Shown piece after piece: positions 6,561 through 12,514 of a stretch of DNA of 14,250 bases. Both the position numbers and the translations under genes were made by a program. Location of the stretch: assembly GCA_937899155.1 (NCBI GenBank), contig CALDJM010000026.1, forward strand, positions 1 through 14,250, given 5' to 3'. The stretch's first letter is position 1, and each line of letters opens with the position of its first letter. This DNA is from an uncultured bacterium (GTDB taxonomy: Bacteria; Patescibacteriota; Dojkabacteria; SC72). The notes under the pieces were generated by a model. It saw only the letters and a program-made list of their open reading frames with translations, was not told where the DNA came from and searched no databases.

Positions 6561-6950
6561 TTATCTTCTTGGCATTTTTCTTGGTCTACAACCGTTATAA
6601 GGGATAGGTGTCTTATCTACCAACATTGTAATTCTCAATCCAGCTGAATCTAATCCTTTGACTGCTGCATTTCTTCCAGAGCCAGGTCCTTTGATAAAGA
6701 CCTTAACTTCCTTAAGACCATACTTTTTAATTACTTTCTCAGCAACATCCAAAGCTGCTTTGGTTGCTGCATATGCTGTACTTCTTTTTGCTCCTTTAAA
6801 ACCAACAACTGCTGGACTTCCTTGTCCTAAAACTTCACCCTTTTCATCTGCAAGAGTTATGATTGTATTGTTAAATGTAGAGAGAATAGTTGCAATACCA
6901 CTCTGTACATTTCCCTTTGTCGATTTTTTGCTTTTCTTTACTTCTGCCAT
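6561..6950 (-). CDS. rpsK: 30S ribosomal protein S11
   Basis: 129 residues, normal length. Motifs: GIATILSTFNNTIITLADEKG, the central VGFKGAKRSTAYAATKAA, KVFIKGPGSGRNAAVKGL, and the C-terminal DKTPIPYNGCRPRKMPRR, where the conserved Asn-Gly is the site of isoaspartate formation known in E. coli S11. S11 forms the platform near the E site with S7. It follows the broken rpsM by eight bases and starts with ATG at 6950. Confidence 0.97.
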   Translation of the reverse strand: MAEVKKSKKSTKGNVQSGIATILSTFNNTIITLADEKGEVLGQGSPAVVGFKGAKRSTAYAATKAALDVAEKVIKKYGLKEVKVFIKGPGSGRNAAVKGLDSAGLRITMLVDKTPIPYNGCRPRKMPRR

Positions 6951-6958
6951 TTTTAGTA

Positions 6959-7201
6959 TTAAGTCTTATCTAAAGTTCTCTTTAGTCCTCCGACAGCTCT
7001 GCCCCTACCCTTTCGAGTCCTAGCATTATGTCTAGTCCTTTGACCTCTCACTGGAAGACCCAATTTATGTCTTATTCCTCTATATGACCTTGTATCTTTC
7101 AATCTCTTAATATCTCTGAAATTTCCCTGTCTTAACTCTCCTTCTACCTTATAGTTTTCTTCAATATATTTTCTTATTCTATCTAATTGCTCCTCTGTCA
7201 A
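6959..7201 (-). CDS. rpsM: 30S ribosomal protein S13, N-terminally truncated (disrupted gene)
   Basis: The 80-residue open frame, startable only at TTG 7201, is the middle and C-terminal part of S13: LTEEQLDRIRKYIEENYKVE, RDIKRLKDTRSYRGIRHKLG and the invariant LPVRGQRTRHNARTRKGRGR. Full-length S13 is about 118-125 residues. The true N-terminus (MARVAGIEIPNEKR, 7258-7217) is in the same frame just upstream but is separated by a TAA at 7216-7214. Compared with E. coli S13, about 29 residues (the helix-forming segment with the conserved 'YG.G') are missing at that point. S13 contacts P-site tRNA and L5 and is essential or nearly so in studied bacteria. This is therefore either an assembly or sequencing defect, a strain-level mutation, or an unusual truncated S13. 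Neighbours are intact. Confidence 0.8.
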   Translation of the reverse strand: MTEEQLDRIRKYIEENYKVEGELRQGNFRDIKRLKDTRSYRGIRHKLGLPVRGQRTRHNARTRKGRGRAVGGLKRTLDKT

Positions 7202-7213
7202 ATCTTTTACAAA

Positions 7214-7258
7214 TTATCTTTTCTCATTTGGTATTTCAATTCCTGCGACTCTTGCCAT
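7214..7258 (-). pseudogene. rpsM: Detached N-terminal 14 codons of rpsM followed by in-frame TAA
   Basis: ATG at 7258 begins MARVAGIEIPNEKR, the conserved first 14 residues of S13, then TAA at 7216-7214. The downstream codons TTT GTA AAA GAT TTG (FVKDL) continue in the same frame into the rest of S13. The gap in the alignment, not merely the stop, indicates a net in-frame deletion of about 28-29 codons with a stop created at the junction. Confidence 0.75.
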
Positions 7259-7293
7259 TTTTAATTAAATATCATTAAAAATATATTAAATAA

Positions 7294-7410
7294 CTAACCC
7301 TGTCTCTGCTTATGTTTAGGATCTTTCTTACAGTAGACATAGACCCTTGACTTCCTTTTGACTACATAGCAATCAGGACATCTTTTTTTTACAGAAGCTT
7401 TGACTTTCAT
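7294..7410 (-). CDS. rpmJ: 50S ribosomal protein L36
   Basis: A 38-residue frame from ATG 7410 to TAG 7296-7294, the normal L36 length. It reads MKVKASVKKRCPDCYVVKRK and ends KDPKHKQRQG. The zinc ribbon is complete: C11, C14, C27 and H33. L36 stabilises 23S rRNA near the base of the stalk. The ATG lies one base after the infA stop (TAA A ATG), so the two are probably translationally coupled. It is followed by 35 bp of purely A/T-rich sequence before the rpsM ATG. Confidence 0.96.
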   Translation of the reverse strand: MKVKASVKKRCPDCYVVKRKSRVYVYCKKDPKHKQRQG

Positions 7411-7411
7411 T

Positions 7412-7654
7412 TTAATTCATATATCTATATGTTATTCTTCCCCTTTCTTTATCATATGGGGTCATTTCAATTTTCACCTTATCTCCTTCTAGAATTCGGA
7501 TATAGTGCATCCTCATCTTTCCAGACAGATAACCGACAACTTCATGCTTAGAACCATTCACCTCTATCTCAACTATAAATTGAGTGTTAGGTAAAGATTC
7601 TTTCACAATACCATCGAATTCAAAAACTTTTTTACTATCTTTCATACTATTCAT
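7412..7654 (-). CDS. infA: Translation initiation factor IF-1
   Basis: 80 residues from ATG 7654 (or 77 from the ATG at 7645), slightly longer than the 72 of E. coli. The S1-like OB fold is clear: FEFDGIVKESLPNTQFIVEI, SGKMRMHYIRILEGDKVKIE, and MTPYDKERGRITYR. IF-1 blocks the A site during initiation together with IF-2 and IF-3. It is the first gene of a transcript with its own strong promoter (7682-7710) and begins three bases after a small hairpin. It sits directly before rpmJ, the common infA-rpmJ-rpsM order. Confidence 0.97.
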   Translation of the reverse strand: MNSMKDSKKVFEFDGIVKESLPNTQFIVEIEVNGSKHEVVGYLSGKMRMHYIRILEGDKVKIEMTPYDKERGRITYRYMN

Positions 7655-7657
7655 TTA

Positions 7658-7674
7658 ATTCCATTATGTGGAAT
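7658..7674 (-). promoter_or_regulatory. 5'-leader hairpin before infA
   Basis: ATTCCA (7674-7669) and TGGAAT (7663-7658) can pair around the loop CATAA, leaving three bases before the infA ATG. With the promoter just upstream, the hairpin would lie within one or two bases of the mRNA 5' end. It could protect the 5' end or control access to the start codon. The stem is only 6 bp, so its stability is moderate. Confidence 0.5.
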
Positions 7675-7681
7675 CCCTTGA

Positions 7682-7710
7682 ATTATACCAAAGGAAGACT
7701 AGTATTTCAA
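7682..7710 (-). promoter_or_regulatory. Strong promoter of the infA-rpmJ-rpsM-rpsK-rpsD-rpoA unit
   Basis: TTGAAA (7710-7705), a 17-bp spacer and TATAAT (7687-7682) with TGG immediately before the -10. This is the closest match to the sigma-70 consensus in the window. Transcription should start near 7675, giving a leader of about 20 bases. It lies in the 134-bp gap after the hydrolase gene and splits the ribosomal cluster into two units. Confidence 0.82.
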
Positions 7711-7788
7711 CAAAATAGTACAATCTTCTATCTTTGAACGAGACTAAGTGAGCATATCAAATATTAAAAGGTTTTACAAGCATTTTAA

Positions 7789-8421
7789 TCATTCTTCTTT
7801 TATGAACTCTACTAAATCATTTTTGTTTTCCATTGAAACATAGTGACCACTAACATAGGATTTAAAAGAAACATTTGCTCCAAGTGCCTTAAAATAGTCC
7901 CTACTAGCTTCACCCCACTGAAAAGGTACAACTGTATCATCAATACCATGAGATATGAAAATTTTTAAATGCTTAACTGACTTTTTTGCATATCCCCTTT
8001 CTTTAAAAACACTTGGTATACAGCCACTTAGTGCAACAACTTTATTTATATCTTTACCCATAATCAATGCAATACTCTGTACAAGCATTGCCCCTTGGCT
8101 AAAACCTAATAATACGACATTCTGAGAATCAAGGTTATACTCTTTAATGGCCTGCTTTATGAAATTTTGAACAGATTGTATTGCATCATTAAACTCTGCA
8201 GAGATATTTGTATCATCATCTTCTATATACCAATATGCATATCCTGAAGGAAGTGTTATGGAACCTCGCAAACTAAAGATGTGGTGAGTTTCTGTAAGAT
8301 CTTCAACAAGAGGCAATAAATCTTCCTCATCACTTCCATAACCATGGAACAAAAAAATTGCTGGTTTTTGCTCATTAAACTCTTTGGGAGAAAAATGTTT
8401 ATATATAAAATTGGATCTCAT
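7789..8421 (-). CDS. Alpha/beta hydrolase, phospholipase/carboxylesterase family
   Basis: 210 residues, the usual size for the bacterial carboxylesterase/acyl-thioesterase-like family. The oxyanion-hole region is AIFLFHGYGSDEEDLLPL (residues 21-38). The nucleophile elbow is GFSQGA with Ser108, the acid is Asp162 in HGIDDTVVP, and the base is His193 in SGHYVS, so the catalytic triad is complete. No signal peptide is present, so it is probably cytosolic. The substrate is unknown; short acyl esters or acyl-thioesters are likely. It ends in TGA, starts 19 bp after adk and occupies the position between adk and infA where map often lies. It is probably cotranscribed with adk. Confidence 0.87.
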   Translation of the reverse strand: MRSNFIYKHFSPKEFNEQKPAIFLFHGYGSDEEDLLPLVEDLTETHHIFSLRGSITLPSGYAYWYIEDDDTNISAEFNDAIQSVQNFIKQAIKEYNLDSQNVVLLGFSQGAMLVQSIALIMGKDINKVVALSGCIPSVFKERGYAKKSVKHLKIFISHGIDDTVVPFQWGEASRDYFKALGANVSFKSYVSGHYVSMENKNDLVEFIKEE

Positions 8422-8440
8422 ATTTTTTAATGTGTATATG

Positions 8441-9115
8441 TCACTGATTTTTCAACCCTAATACCTCAACTACTTTCTTATGGATTTCCTCAATAGACGG
8501 AGCTGCATCCACTTCAATCAAAACTCCTCTTTTTTTATACACTTCTAGTATTGGATCTATTGTTCTTGCATATTCTTCTAACCTTTTTCTAATTTTCTCA
8601 GGCTTGTCATCATCTCTTTGAACCAATTTTGCATTACATTCTGTGCAAAAACCCTCTGTTTGCTCAGGTTTAAATTTCGGATGGAATGTCGCTGCACATT
8701 CTGGACAGTATTTTCGAGTAGACATCCGTTCAACTGCCACTTCTGGTTTAAGAGTAAAGTGTATAAACAGGTCCAATTTACGACCTTTCTCTTCTAACAG
8801 TTTATCTAAAAGCTCAATCTGTCCAACCTCCCTTACAACAGAAACGAATGCCCAATTCTTGCTATTATCGTATCTCTCCAGCCATTTAGGAAACATTTCT
8901 TTGTATATTATCTCATTCGGAACAAACTTACCTTCAGTTGTGTACTCCGTTGCCAATATAGCATTCTCATCACCCTCCGAGAAAAGCTTTCGGATCATCT
9001 CTCCAGTTCCAATATTCTGGAACTCATAATCCTTCACTAAAAGCTCCACCTGTGTATCTTTTCCACAACCAGAAGGACCATGGAAAAGAACTGTCTTCAC
9101 ACCAACCTGGTTCAT
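8441..9115 (-). CDS. adk: Adenylate kinase (divergent)
   Basis: 224 residues. Adenylate kinase converts ATP plus AMP to two ADP. The P-loop is HGPSGCGKDTQ (residues 12-22), with Asp20 where the family normally has Gly. NIGTGEMIR (34-42) is the AMP-binding block. The LID is a zinc-type domain with C137, C140, C157 and C160. R130 and R134, then the RDDDKPEKIRKRL stretch, supply catalytic arginines. The usual DGFPR box is replaced by VSVVR (91-95): its arginine remains but the aspartate matching E. coli D84 is lost. It has the expected position after secY, although a transposon now separates them. The stop is TGA. A possible promoter reaches almost to the ATG. Confidence 0.87.
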   Translation of the reverse strand: MNQVGVKTVLFHGPSGCGKDTQVELLVKDYEFQNIGTGEMIRKLFSEGDENAILATEYTTEGKFVPNEIIYKEMFPKWLERYDNSKNWAFVSVVREVGQIELLDKLLEEKGRKLDLFIHFTLKPEVAVERMSTRKYCPECAATFHPKFKPEQTEGFCTECNAKLVQRDDDKPEKIRKRLEEYARTIDPILEVYKKRGVLIEVDAAPSIEEIHKKVVEVLGLKNQ

Positions 9116-9122
9116 ATGTTTT

Positions 9123-9152
9123 ATCTTACCACATAACGATTATTTTAGACAA
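9123..9152 (-). promoter_or_regulatory. Putative adk promoter next to the transposon end
   Basis: TTGTCT (9152-9147), an 18-bp spacer and TAAGAT (9128-9123) preceded by TGG. The predicted start, about 9116, is one base from the adk ATG. The -35 ends exactly where the left inverted repeat of the transposase element begins (9153), so the insertion may have supplied it. Hexamer matches are moderate. Confidence 0.45.
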
Positions 9153-9180
9153 TTGTAAGGAAGTTAATATGTTTATAGGT
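9153..9180 (+). repeat. Left inverted repeat of the transposase element
   Basis: Sixteen bases (9153-9168) are exactly complementary to 9682-9697, and 9174-9180 to 9670-9676, with five mostly mismatched bases between. Its outer edge touches the putative -35 box of adk. Confidence 0.8.
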
Positions 9181-9221
9181 TGGTTTAATCTAGATTTAAT
9201 CTTTAAATGCGATAATCTGTG

Positions 9222-9677
9222 ATGGAGGCTAAAATTTACCATATTTACAACAGAGGAAATCATAAGGAACATATCTGTTTTAAGTTAAAGGATTACTATG
9301 TTTTGAAGAAAATAATCACCAAAAGACTCAAAGATAGTTGTATAGACTTGCTTCTACTTTGCATCATGCCTAATCATTTTCACTTTGTTATTGGAACTTA
9401 TAAACCTGAACATATTCCTACTGCAATGAGAGATATTGGTAGAAACTATACTGTATACATGAATCGTAAATATAATCTTGTTGGGCACCTTTTTCAAGGA
9501 CCATATAAACGTAAGAGTGTTAATAACTTGGTATATTTCCGAGTATTAGTTGAATACATTAGAAAGAACCCTCAAGATATTTCATCTGTAATGGGAGGAA
9601 TATGTAAAAGCTTCGAAAACGAAGAGTTAGTCCAATATTATGAACTTCTATTAGGAAGAAAGGTTTTACACCTATAG
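9222..9677 (+). CDS. REP-associated tyrosine transposase (Y1_Tnp / IS200-like HUH)
   Basis: 151 residues from ATG 9222; a GTG three bases earlier is also possible. The protein begins MEAKIYHIYNRGNHKE, matching the 'YHVYNRGN' opening of the RAYT family. The metal-binding HUH motif is in CIMPNHFHFVIG (two His one residue apart, near residues 52 and 54). GHLFQGPYKRKSV is the family's 'G.LFQGRY' block. The catalytic Tyr is in VEYIRKNP (near residue 112). Such enzymes nick and join single-stranded DNA at hairpin-forming repeats. GATAAT with a TGC extension (9208-9216) lies five bases before the ATG. It is intact, not a decayed remnant. Its base composition resembles the host genes, so if transferred it has been here a while or came from a similar genome. 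Confidence 0.9.
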   Translation: MEAKIYHIYNRGNHKEHICFKLKDYYVLKKIITKRLKDSCIDLLLLCIMPNHFHFVIGTYKPEHIPTAMRDIGRNYTVYMNRKYNLVGHLFQGPYKRKSVNNLVYFRVLVEYIRKNPQDISSVMGGICKSFENEELVQYYELLLGRKVLHL

Positions 9678-9697
9678 AATGATTAACTTCCTTACAA
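9670..9697 (-). repeat. Right inverted repeat of the transposase element
   Basis: Reverse-complement partner of 9153-9180. The innermost part covers the last codons and stop of the transposase gene, so the coding end is constrained by the repeat. Confidence 0.8.
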
Positions 9698-9733
9698 AAC
9701 AACCCTTTAAACCAGACCACATAAGGAGAAACT

Positions 9734-9750
9734 AACCAACCAGGTTGGTT
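9734..9750. terminator. Hairpin between the transposase and secY ends, possible bidirectional terminator
   Basis: AACCAACC (9734-9741) and GGTTGGTT (9743-9750) pair perfectly around one base. On the plus strand it is followed by TTATTGGTTTTAT, a broken T-run, so it may end the transposase transcript. On the minus strand it lies 9 bp after the secY stop without a following T-run, so read-through toward adk is likely. Confidence 0.45.
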
Positions 9751-9759
9751 TTATTGGTT

Positions 9760-11025
9760 TTATAAATACTTGTCGTAGCTTCTTGTTGTTACCATTGATT
9801 CGACTTGGCTTTTGATTTCAAGGATTACACCAACAATGATTAATAGCCCTGTTCCTGAGAATACAGCTCCTGGTACTAGACCTACCCTCACAAAGATATC
9901 TGGGAGAATGGAAAGTATAGCCAAGAACAATGCTCCGACAACTGCTAACCTTAGACTGATATTTTTGAGATATTTGGATGTGTTTTCTCCTGGTCTTATT
10001 CCCTGTATAAAAGCACCCTGTTTTTGGAGATTTTCAGCTAATTCATCTGTTTTAAATACGACTGAGAGGTAAAAGAGCGAGAATCCAACAACTAGTGCAA
10101 ATGTTAGACCGTCTTTGACGTATGGATTTTCCAAAATCTCTAGGAGTTTTTGGAAGAAATTGGTTAATCCAGGATTGTAGTTTTTACTAATAAGGAATTT
10201 GCCTACTAACTGAGGGAATGATAGAAAAGCCATAGCGAAAATTACGGGCATAACTCCTGATTGAGTTAACTTTATGGGAATAAAGCTTTCTAATGCTCCT
10301 CCTGTCCTAACTCTTCTGGAATATTGTACTTTGACTCTTCTTTCTGCAGTTGTAACAATAATTACAGCTATTATCATCAGTAATGATATTGCAATGAATA
10401 TTCCTTTTTGTAAGCCATCCATAGTTACGAAGTTTGATCGTAGTGTTCCAGGAATTCCTGAGAGAATTCCTAACATAATAAGAAATGATGTTCCACCACC
10501 TAAGCCACTTTCAGATATTAGTTCGCCAAACCACATCATAGTGACTGCTCCACCTGTGAATGTTGCAACCATTGTTGCTAATTCCAAAGGAGGTAGTTTT
10601 GTGATTAAACCGAATCCTAGTAGTGTTGAGTAGATAACAAATGACTGTAGTATGGCTAATGGTACTGTAATGAGTCTTGTATACATTGAGATTTTCCTTC
10701 TGCCCTCTGCTCCTTCTTTTCTTGTTTCATCGAGTGCAGGTATTACTGTCCCTAGTAATTGGAATATAATAGATGCATTGATGTAAGGTGTTAGTCCAAT
10801 TGCTACAATTGATGCACTTTCTAGTACACCTCCTGAGACTGCTGTTAGTACATCGCCCATACTTGTTCCTTCAAAGAGCTTTTTTATAGCATCTGCAGGA
10901 ATGCCAGCTACAGGGATTGATGATAACACCCTAAATATTACAAGTATCAATAAAGAAAAAAGAATTTTATTTCTTATTTCTTTTGTTTTAAAGATGTGCT
11001 TAATTCGTTCTATTATTTTTTGCAT
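9760..11025 (-). CDS. secY: Preprotein translocase subunit SecY
   Basis: 421 residues with ten hydrophobic segments, the full SecY architecture. The first membrane helix follows the basic RIKHIFKTKEIRNK; the plug region ISAS-type segment is VAIGLTPYINASIIFQLLG. The cytoplasmic loop carrying RRVKVQYSRRVR and the later GIRPGENTSKYL loop with basic contacts to the ribosome and SecA are both kept. SecY is the channel for Sec-dependent export and membrane insertion. It lies 12 bp after rplO, its normal place at the end of the spc operon. The next gene in the same direction, adk, is cut off by the transposase element. Confidence 0.98.
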   Translation of the reverse strand: MQKIIERIKHIFKTKEIRNKILFSLLILVIFRVLSSIPVAGIPADAIKKLFEGTSMGDVLTAVSGGVLESASIVAIGLTPYINASIIFQLLGTVIPALDETRKEGAEGRRKISMYTRLITVPLAILQSFVIYSTLLGFGLITKLPPLELATMVATFTGGAVTMMWFGELISESGLGGGTSFLIMLGILSGIPGTLRSNFVTMDGLQKGIFIAISLLMIIAVIIVTTAERRVKVQYSRRVRTGGALESFIPIKLTQSGVMPVIFAMAFLSFPQLVGKFLISKNYNPGLTNFFQKLLEILENPYVKDGLTFALVVGFSLFYLSVVFKTDELAENLQKQGAFIQGIRPGENTSKYLKNISLRLAVVGALFLAILSILPDIFVRVGLVPGAVFSGTGLLIIVGVILEIKSQVESMVTTRSYDKYL

Positions 11026-11037
11026 TCTGTAAGGGGC

Positions 11038-11481
11038 TTATTTTATTTCACCACCTGCTTTGACGATTTTCTCTTTGGCTGATTCTGAAGTTCCAAGTCC
11101 TTCTATCTTCAATTTCTTTTTAAGTTCACCCTTTCCAAGAATTTTTACTGCTTTAGAATTCTTCTTAACTATTCCTTTTTTGAGAAGTACTTCTAGATTC
11201 ACTGTATCGCCATCTTTGAACTCTTTTTCTAATGTTGCTAGGTTAACAGCTTGTGTTTCAATTTTGAATTTTCTGTTAAAACCTTTGTACTTAGGCATTC
11301 TTCTAAAGAAAGGGACATTCCCACCTTCAAAGAAAAGCATTGACTTGTGCCCTGCTCTAGACTTCTGTCCTTTTGTTCCCCTTCCTACTGTATGACCACC
11401 ACTTCCAGATCCATACCCTCGACCTAGTCTTTTAGCTTTCATTATTCTCTTTTTTCTTTTTGGTATACTTTCTAGTTTCAT
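11038..11481 (-). CDS. rplO: 50S ribosomal protein L15
   Basis: 147 residues. The Gly-rich N-terminal arm RLGRGYGSGSGGHTVGRGTK, then GQKSRAGHKSMLFFEGGNVP with FFRRMPKYKGF, is diagnostic. The globular C-terminal part ends in TSESAKEKIVKAGGEI. L15 is a late-assembly large-subunit protein. Its ATG shares the A of the rpsE stop (TAATG), implying translational coupling. No rpmD (L30) gene lies between rpsE and rplO, as found throughout the candidate phyla radiation. Confidence 0.97.
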   Translation of the reverse strand: MKLESIPKRKKRIMKAKRLGRGYGSGSGGHTVGRGTKGQKSRAGHKSMLFFEGGNVPFFRRMPKYKGFNRKFKIETQAVNLATLEKEFKDGDTVNLEVLLKKGIVKKNSKAVKILGKGELKKKLKIEGLGTSESAKEKIVKAGGEIK

Positions 11482-12170
11482 TACTTTTCTTCGCTTACAT
11501 TATCTTTCTTAACTTCTTTTTTCTCTGTCTTCTTTACTGTCTTGACAGGTTTTTTCTCTTTTCTCTCTGGCCTTGCTGCCTGTCTTGCTCTTTTCTTTTC
11601 TGCCATCTCTTTTTTTCTTCTTTTTTCTTCTTTAATCTTCCTTTCCTTGTCTGTTTCTTCTTTCATAGCAACTCTTTCTCTCATTTTGCTCATTCTTTGC
11701 AATACTCGACCTTTTCTCAAGAGTTTTAATGCTTCGAATGTACAGTATGCATTACTATTTGCATCTGAGCTTCCTAAGATTTTTCCGTATACATTCTCAA
11801 CACCTGCTAATTCCAAAACTACTCTTACAGAAGATCCTGCGATTACACCTGTACCTGGTCTGGCTGGTCTAAGAAGAACCTTAGATGCTCCGTATTTGTG
11901 AACGATCTCATGTGGGATTGTATCACCGATTAATTCTACCTTTACAACAGATCTTTCTGCTAATCTTTCACCCTGCTGTACAGATGTCCTAACATCAGCA
12001 CCTCTTCCTAATGCAACACCTACTTTTCCATTTCTGTCTCCAACTACAACAACAGTACTAAATCTCAACTTCTTTCCCCCTTTTGTTACTTTTGCAACCC
12101 TTCTAACTGGAAGAGTTCTTTTCTCGTAGGTTCTTTTTTCTCTGTTTTGCTTAAAATCTCTCTGTTTCAT
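11481..12170 (-). CDS. rpsE: 30S ribosomal protein S5 with a charged C-terminal extension
   Basis: The first 165 residues are a normal S5: RRVAKVTKGGKKLRFSTVVV with VGDRNGKVGVALGRGADV (double-stranded RNA-binding fold), KVLLRPARPGTGVIAGSSVR and LGSSDANSNAYCTFEALKLL. S5 helps shape the decoding site and mRNA entry. The last 65 residues or so are nearly all Lys, Glu and Arg (for example EKKPVKTVKKTEKKEVKKD), making the protein 229 residues against 167 in E. coli. The stop overlaps the start of rplO by one base. The tail is likely helical or disordered; its role is unknown. Confidence 0.97.
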   Translation of the reverse strand: MKQRDFKQNREKRTYEKRTLPVRRVAKVTKGGKKLRFSTVVVVGDRNGKVGVALGRGADVRTSVQQGERLAERSVVKVELIGDTIPHEIVHKYGASKVLLRPARPGTGVIAGSSVRVVLELAGVENVYGKILGSSDANSNAYCTFEALKLLRKGRVLQRMSKMRERVAMKEETDKERKIKEEKRRKKEMAEKKRARQAARPERKEKKPVKTVKKTEKKEVKKDNVSEEK

Positions 12171-12180
12171 TGTTTACTTT

Positions 12181-12507
12181 CTAAATTTTAACTCCTTCTT
12201 TTCTTAATTCTTCAACAAAAGCTTTCACTAATCCATGATATTTGTATCCACTTCTGTCAAATACAGCTGAGTCATATTTCTTAGCTAATGCTGAGAACTT
12301 CTTTGCCATTATTAAGATATCTTTTTCATTTTTGTCTGACATCATAGATTTAATGACTATACTTTTATCATCATCTGCAATTCCTGCATAGAAATATCTG
12401 TTGCTTTTAAAAACAAATATTCTTGGCTTTAAAGAAGTACCATGTACTTTCTTTCTGATGTGAGCCTTTCTTCTTATTCTTCTTTGGTTCTTACTTTTAA
12501 TTGCCAT
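12181..12507 (-). CDS. rplR: 50S ribosomal protein L18
   Basis: 108 residues, slightly short (117 in E. coli). RRIRRKAHIRKKVHGTSLKP with RIFVFKSNRYFYAGIAD and the C-terminal VFDRSGYKYHGLVKAFVEEL are the L18 landmarks. L18 binds 5S rRNA together with L5, encoded three genes upstream. It lies seven bases after rplF and ten before rpsE; ATG at 12507. Confidence 0.96.
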   Translation of the reverse strand: MAIKSKNQRRIRRKAHIRKKVHGTSLKPRIFVFKSNRYFYAGIADDDKSIVIKSMMSDKNEKDILIMAKKFSALAKKYDSAVFDRSGYKYHGLVKAFVEELRKEGVKI

Positions 12508-12514
12508 TTGTTTT

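Larger units (their letters stand above)
9153..9697 (+). mobile_element. RAYT-like element with imperfect terminal inverted repeats, inserted between secY and adk
   Basis: A single Y1/HUH transposase gene is framed by inverted repeats. TTGTAAGGAAGTTAAT at 9153-9168 is repeated exactly in reverse complement at 9682-9697; after a five-base mismatched zone TATAGGT (9174-9180) is matched by ACCTATA (9670-9676). The repeat is thus about 28 bp with roughly 24 matches. The transposase stop codon lies within the right repeat. The element is on the strand opposite to the ribosomal genes. Only one copy is in the window, so mobility cannot be shown here. Confidence 0.75.

Noticed and set aside
7214..7216. 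Reassigned TAA codon inside rpsM
   Set aside because: Many genes here end in TAA with no read-through signal, and about 29 conserved residues are missing as well, so reassignment does not explain the gene.
7762..7789. ATTAAAA/TTTTAAT inverted repeat after the hydrolase gene as a terminator
   Set aside because: The stem is 7 bp of pure A-T with a 14-bp loop and no T-run; this is expected by chance in such AT-rich DNA.
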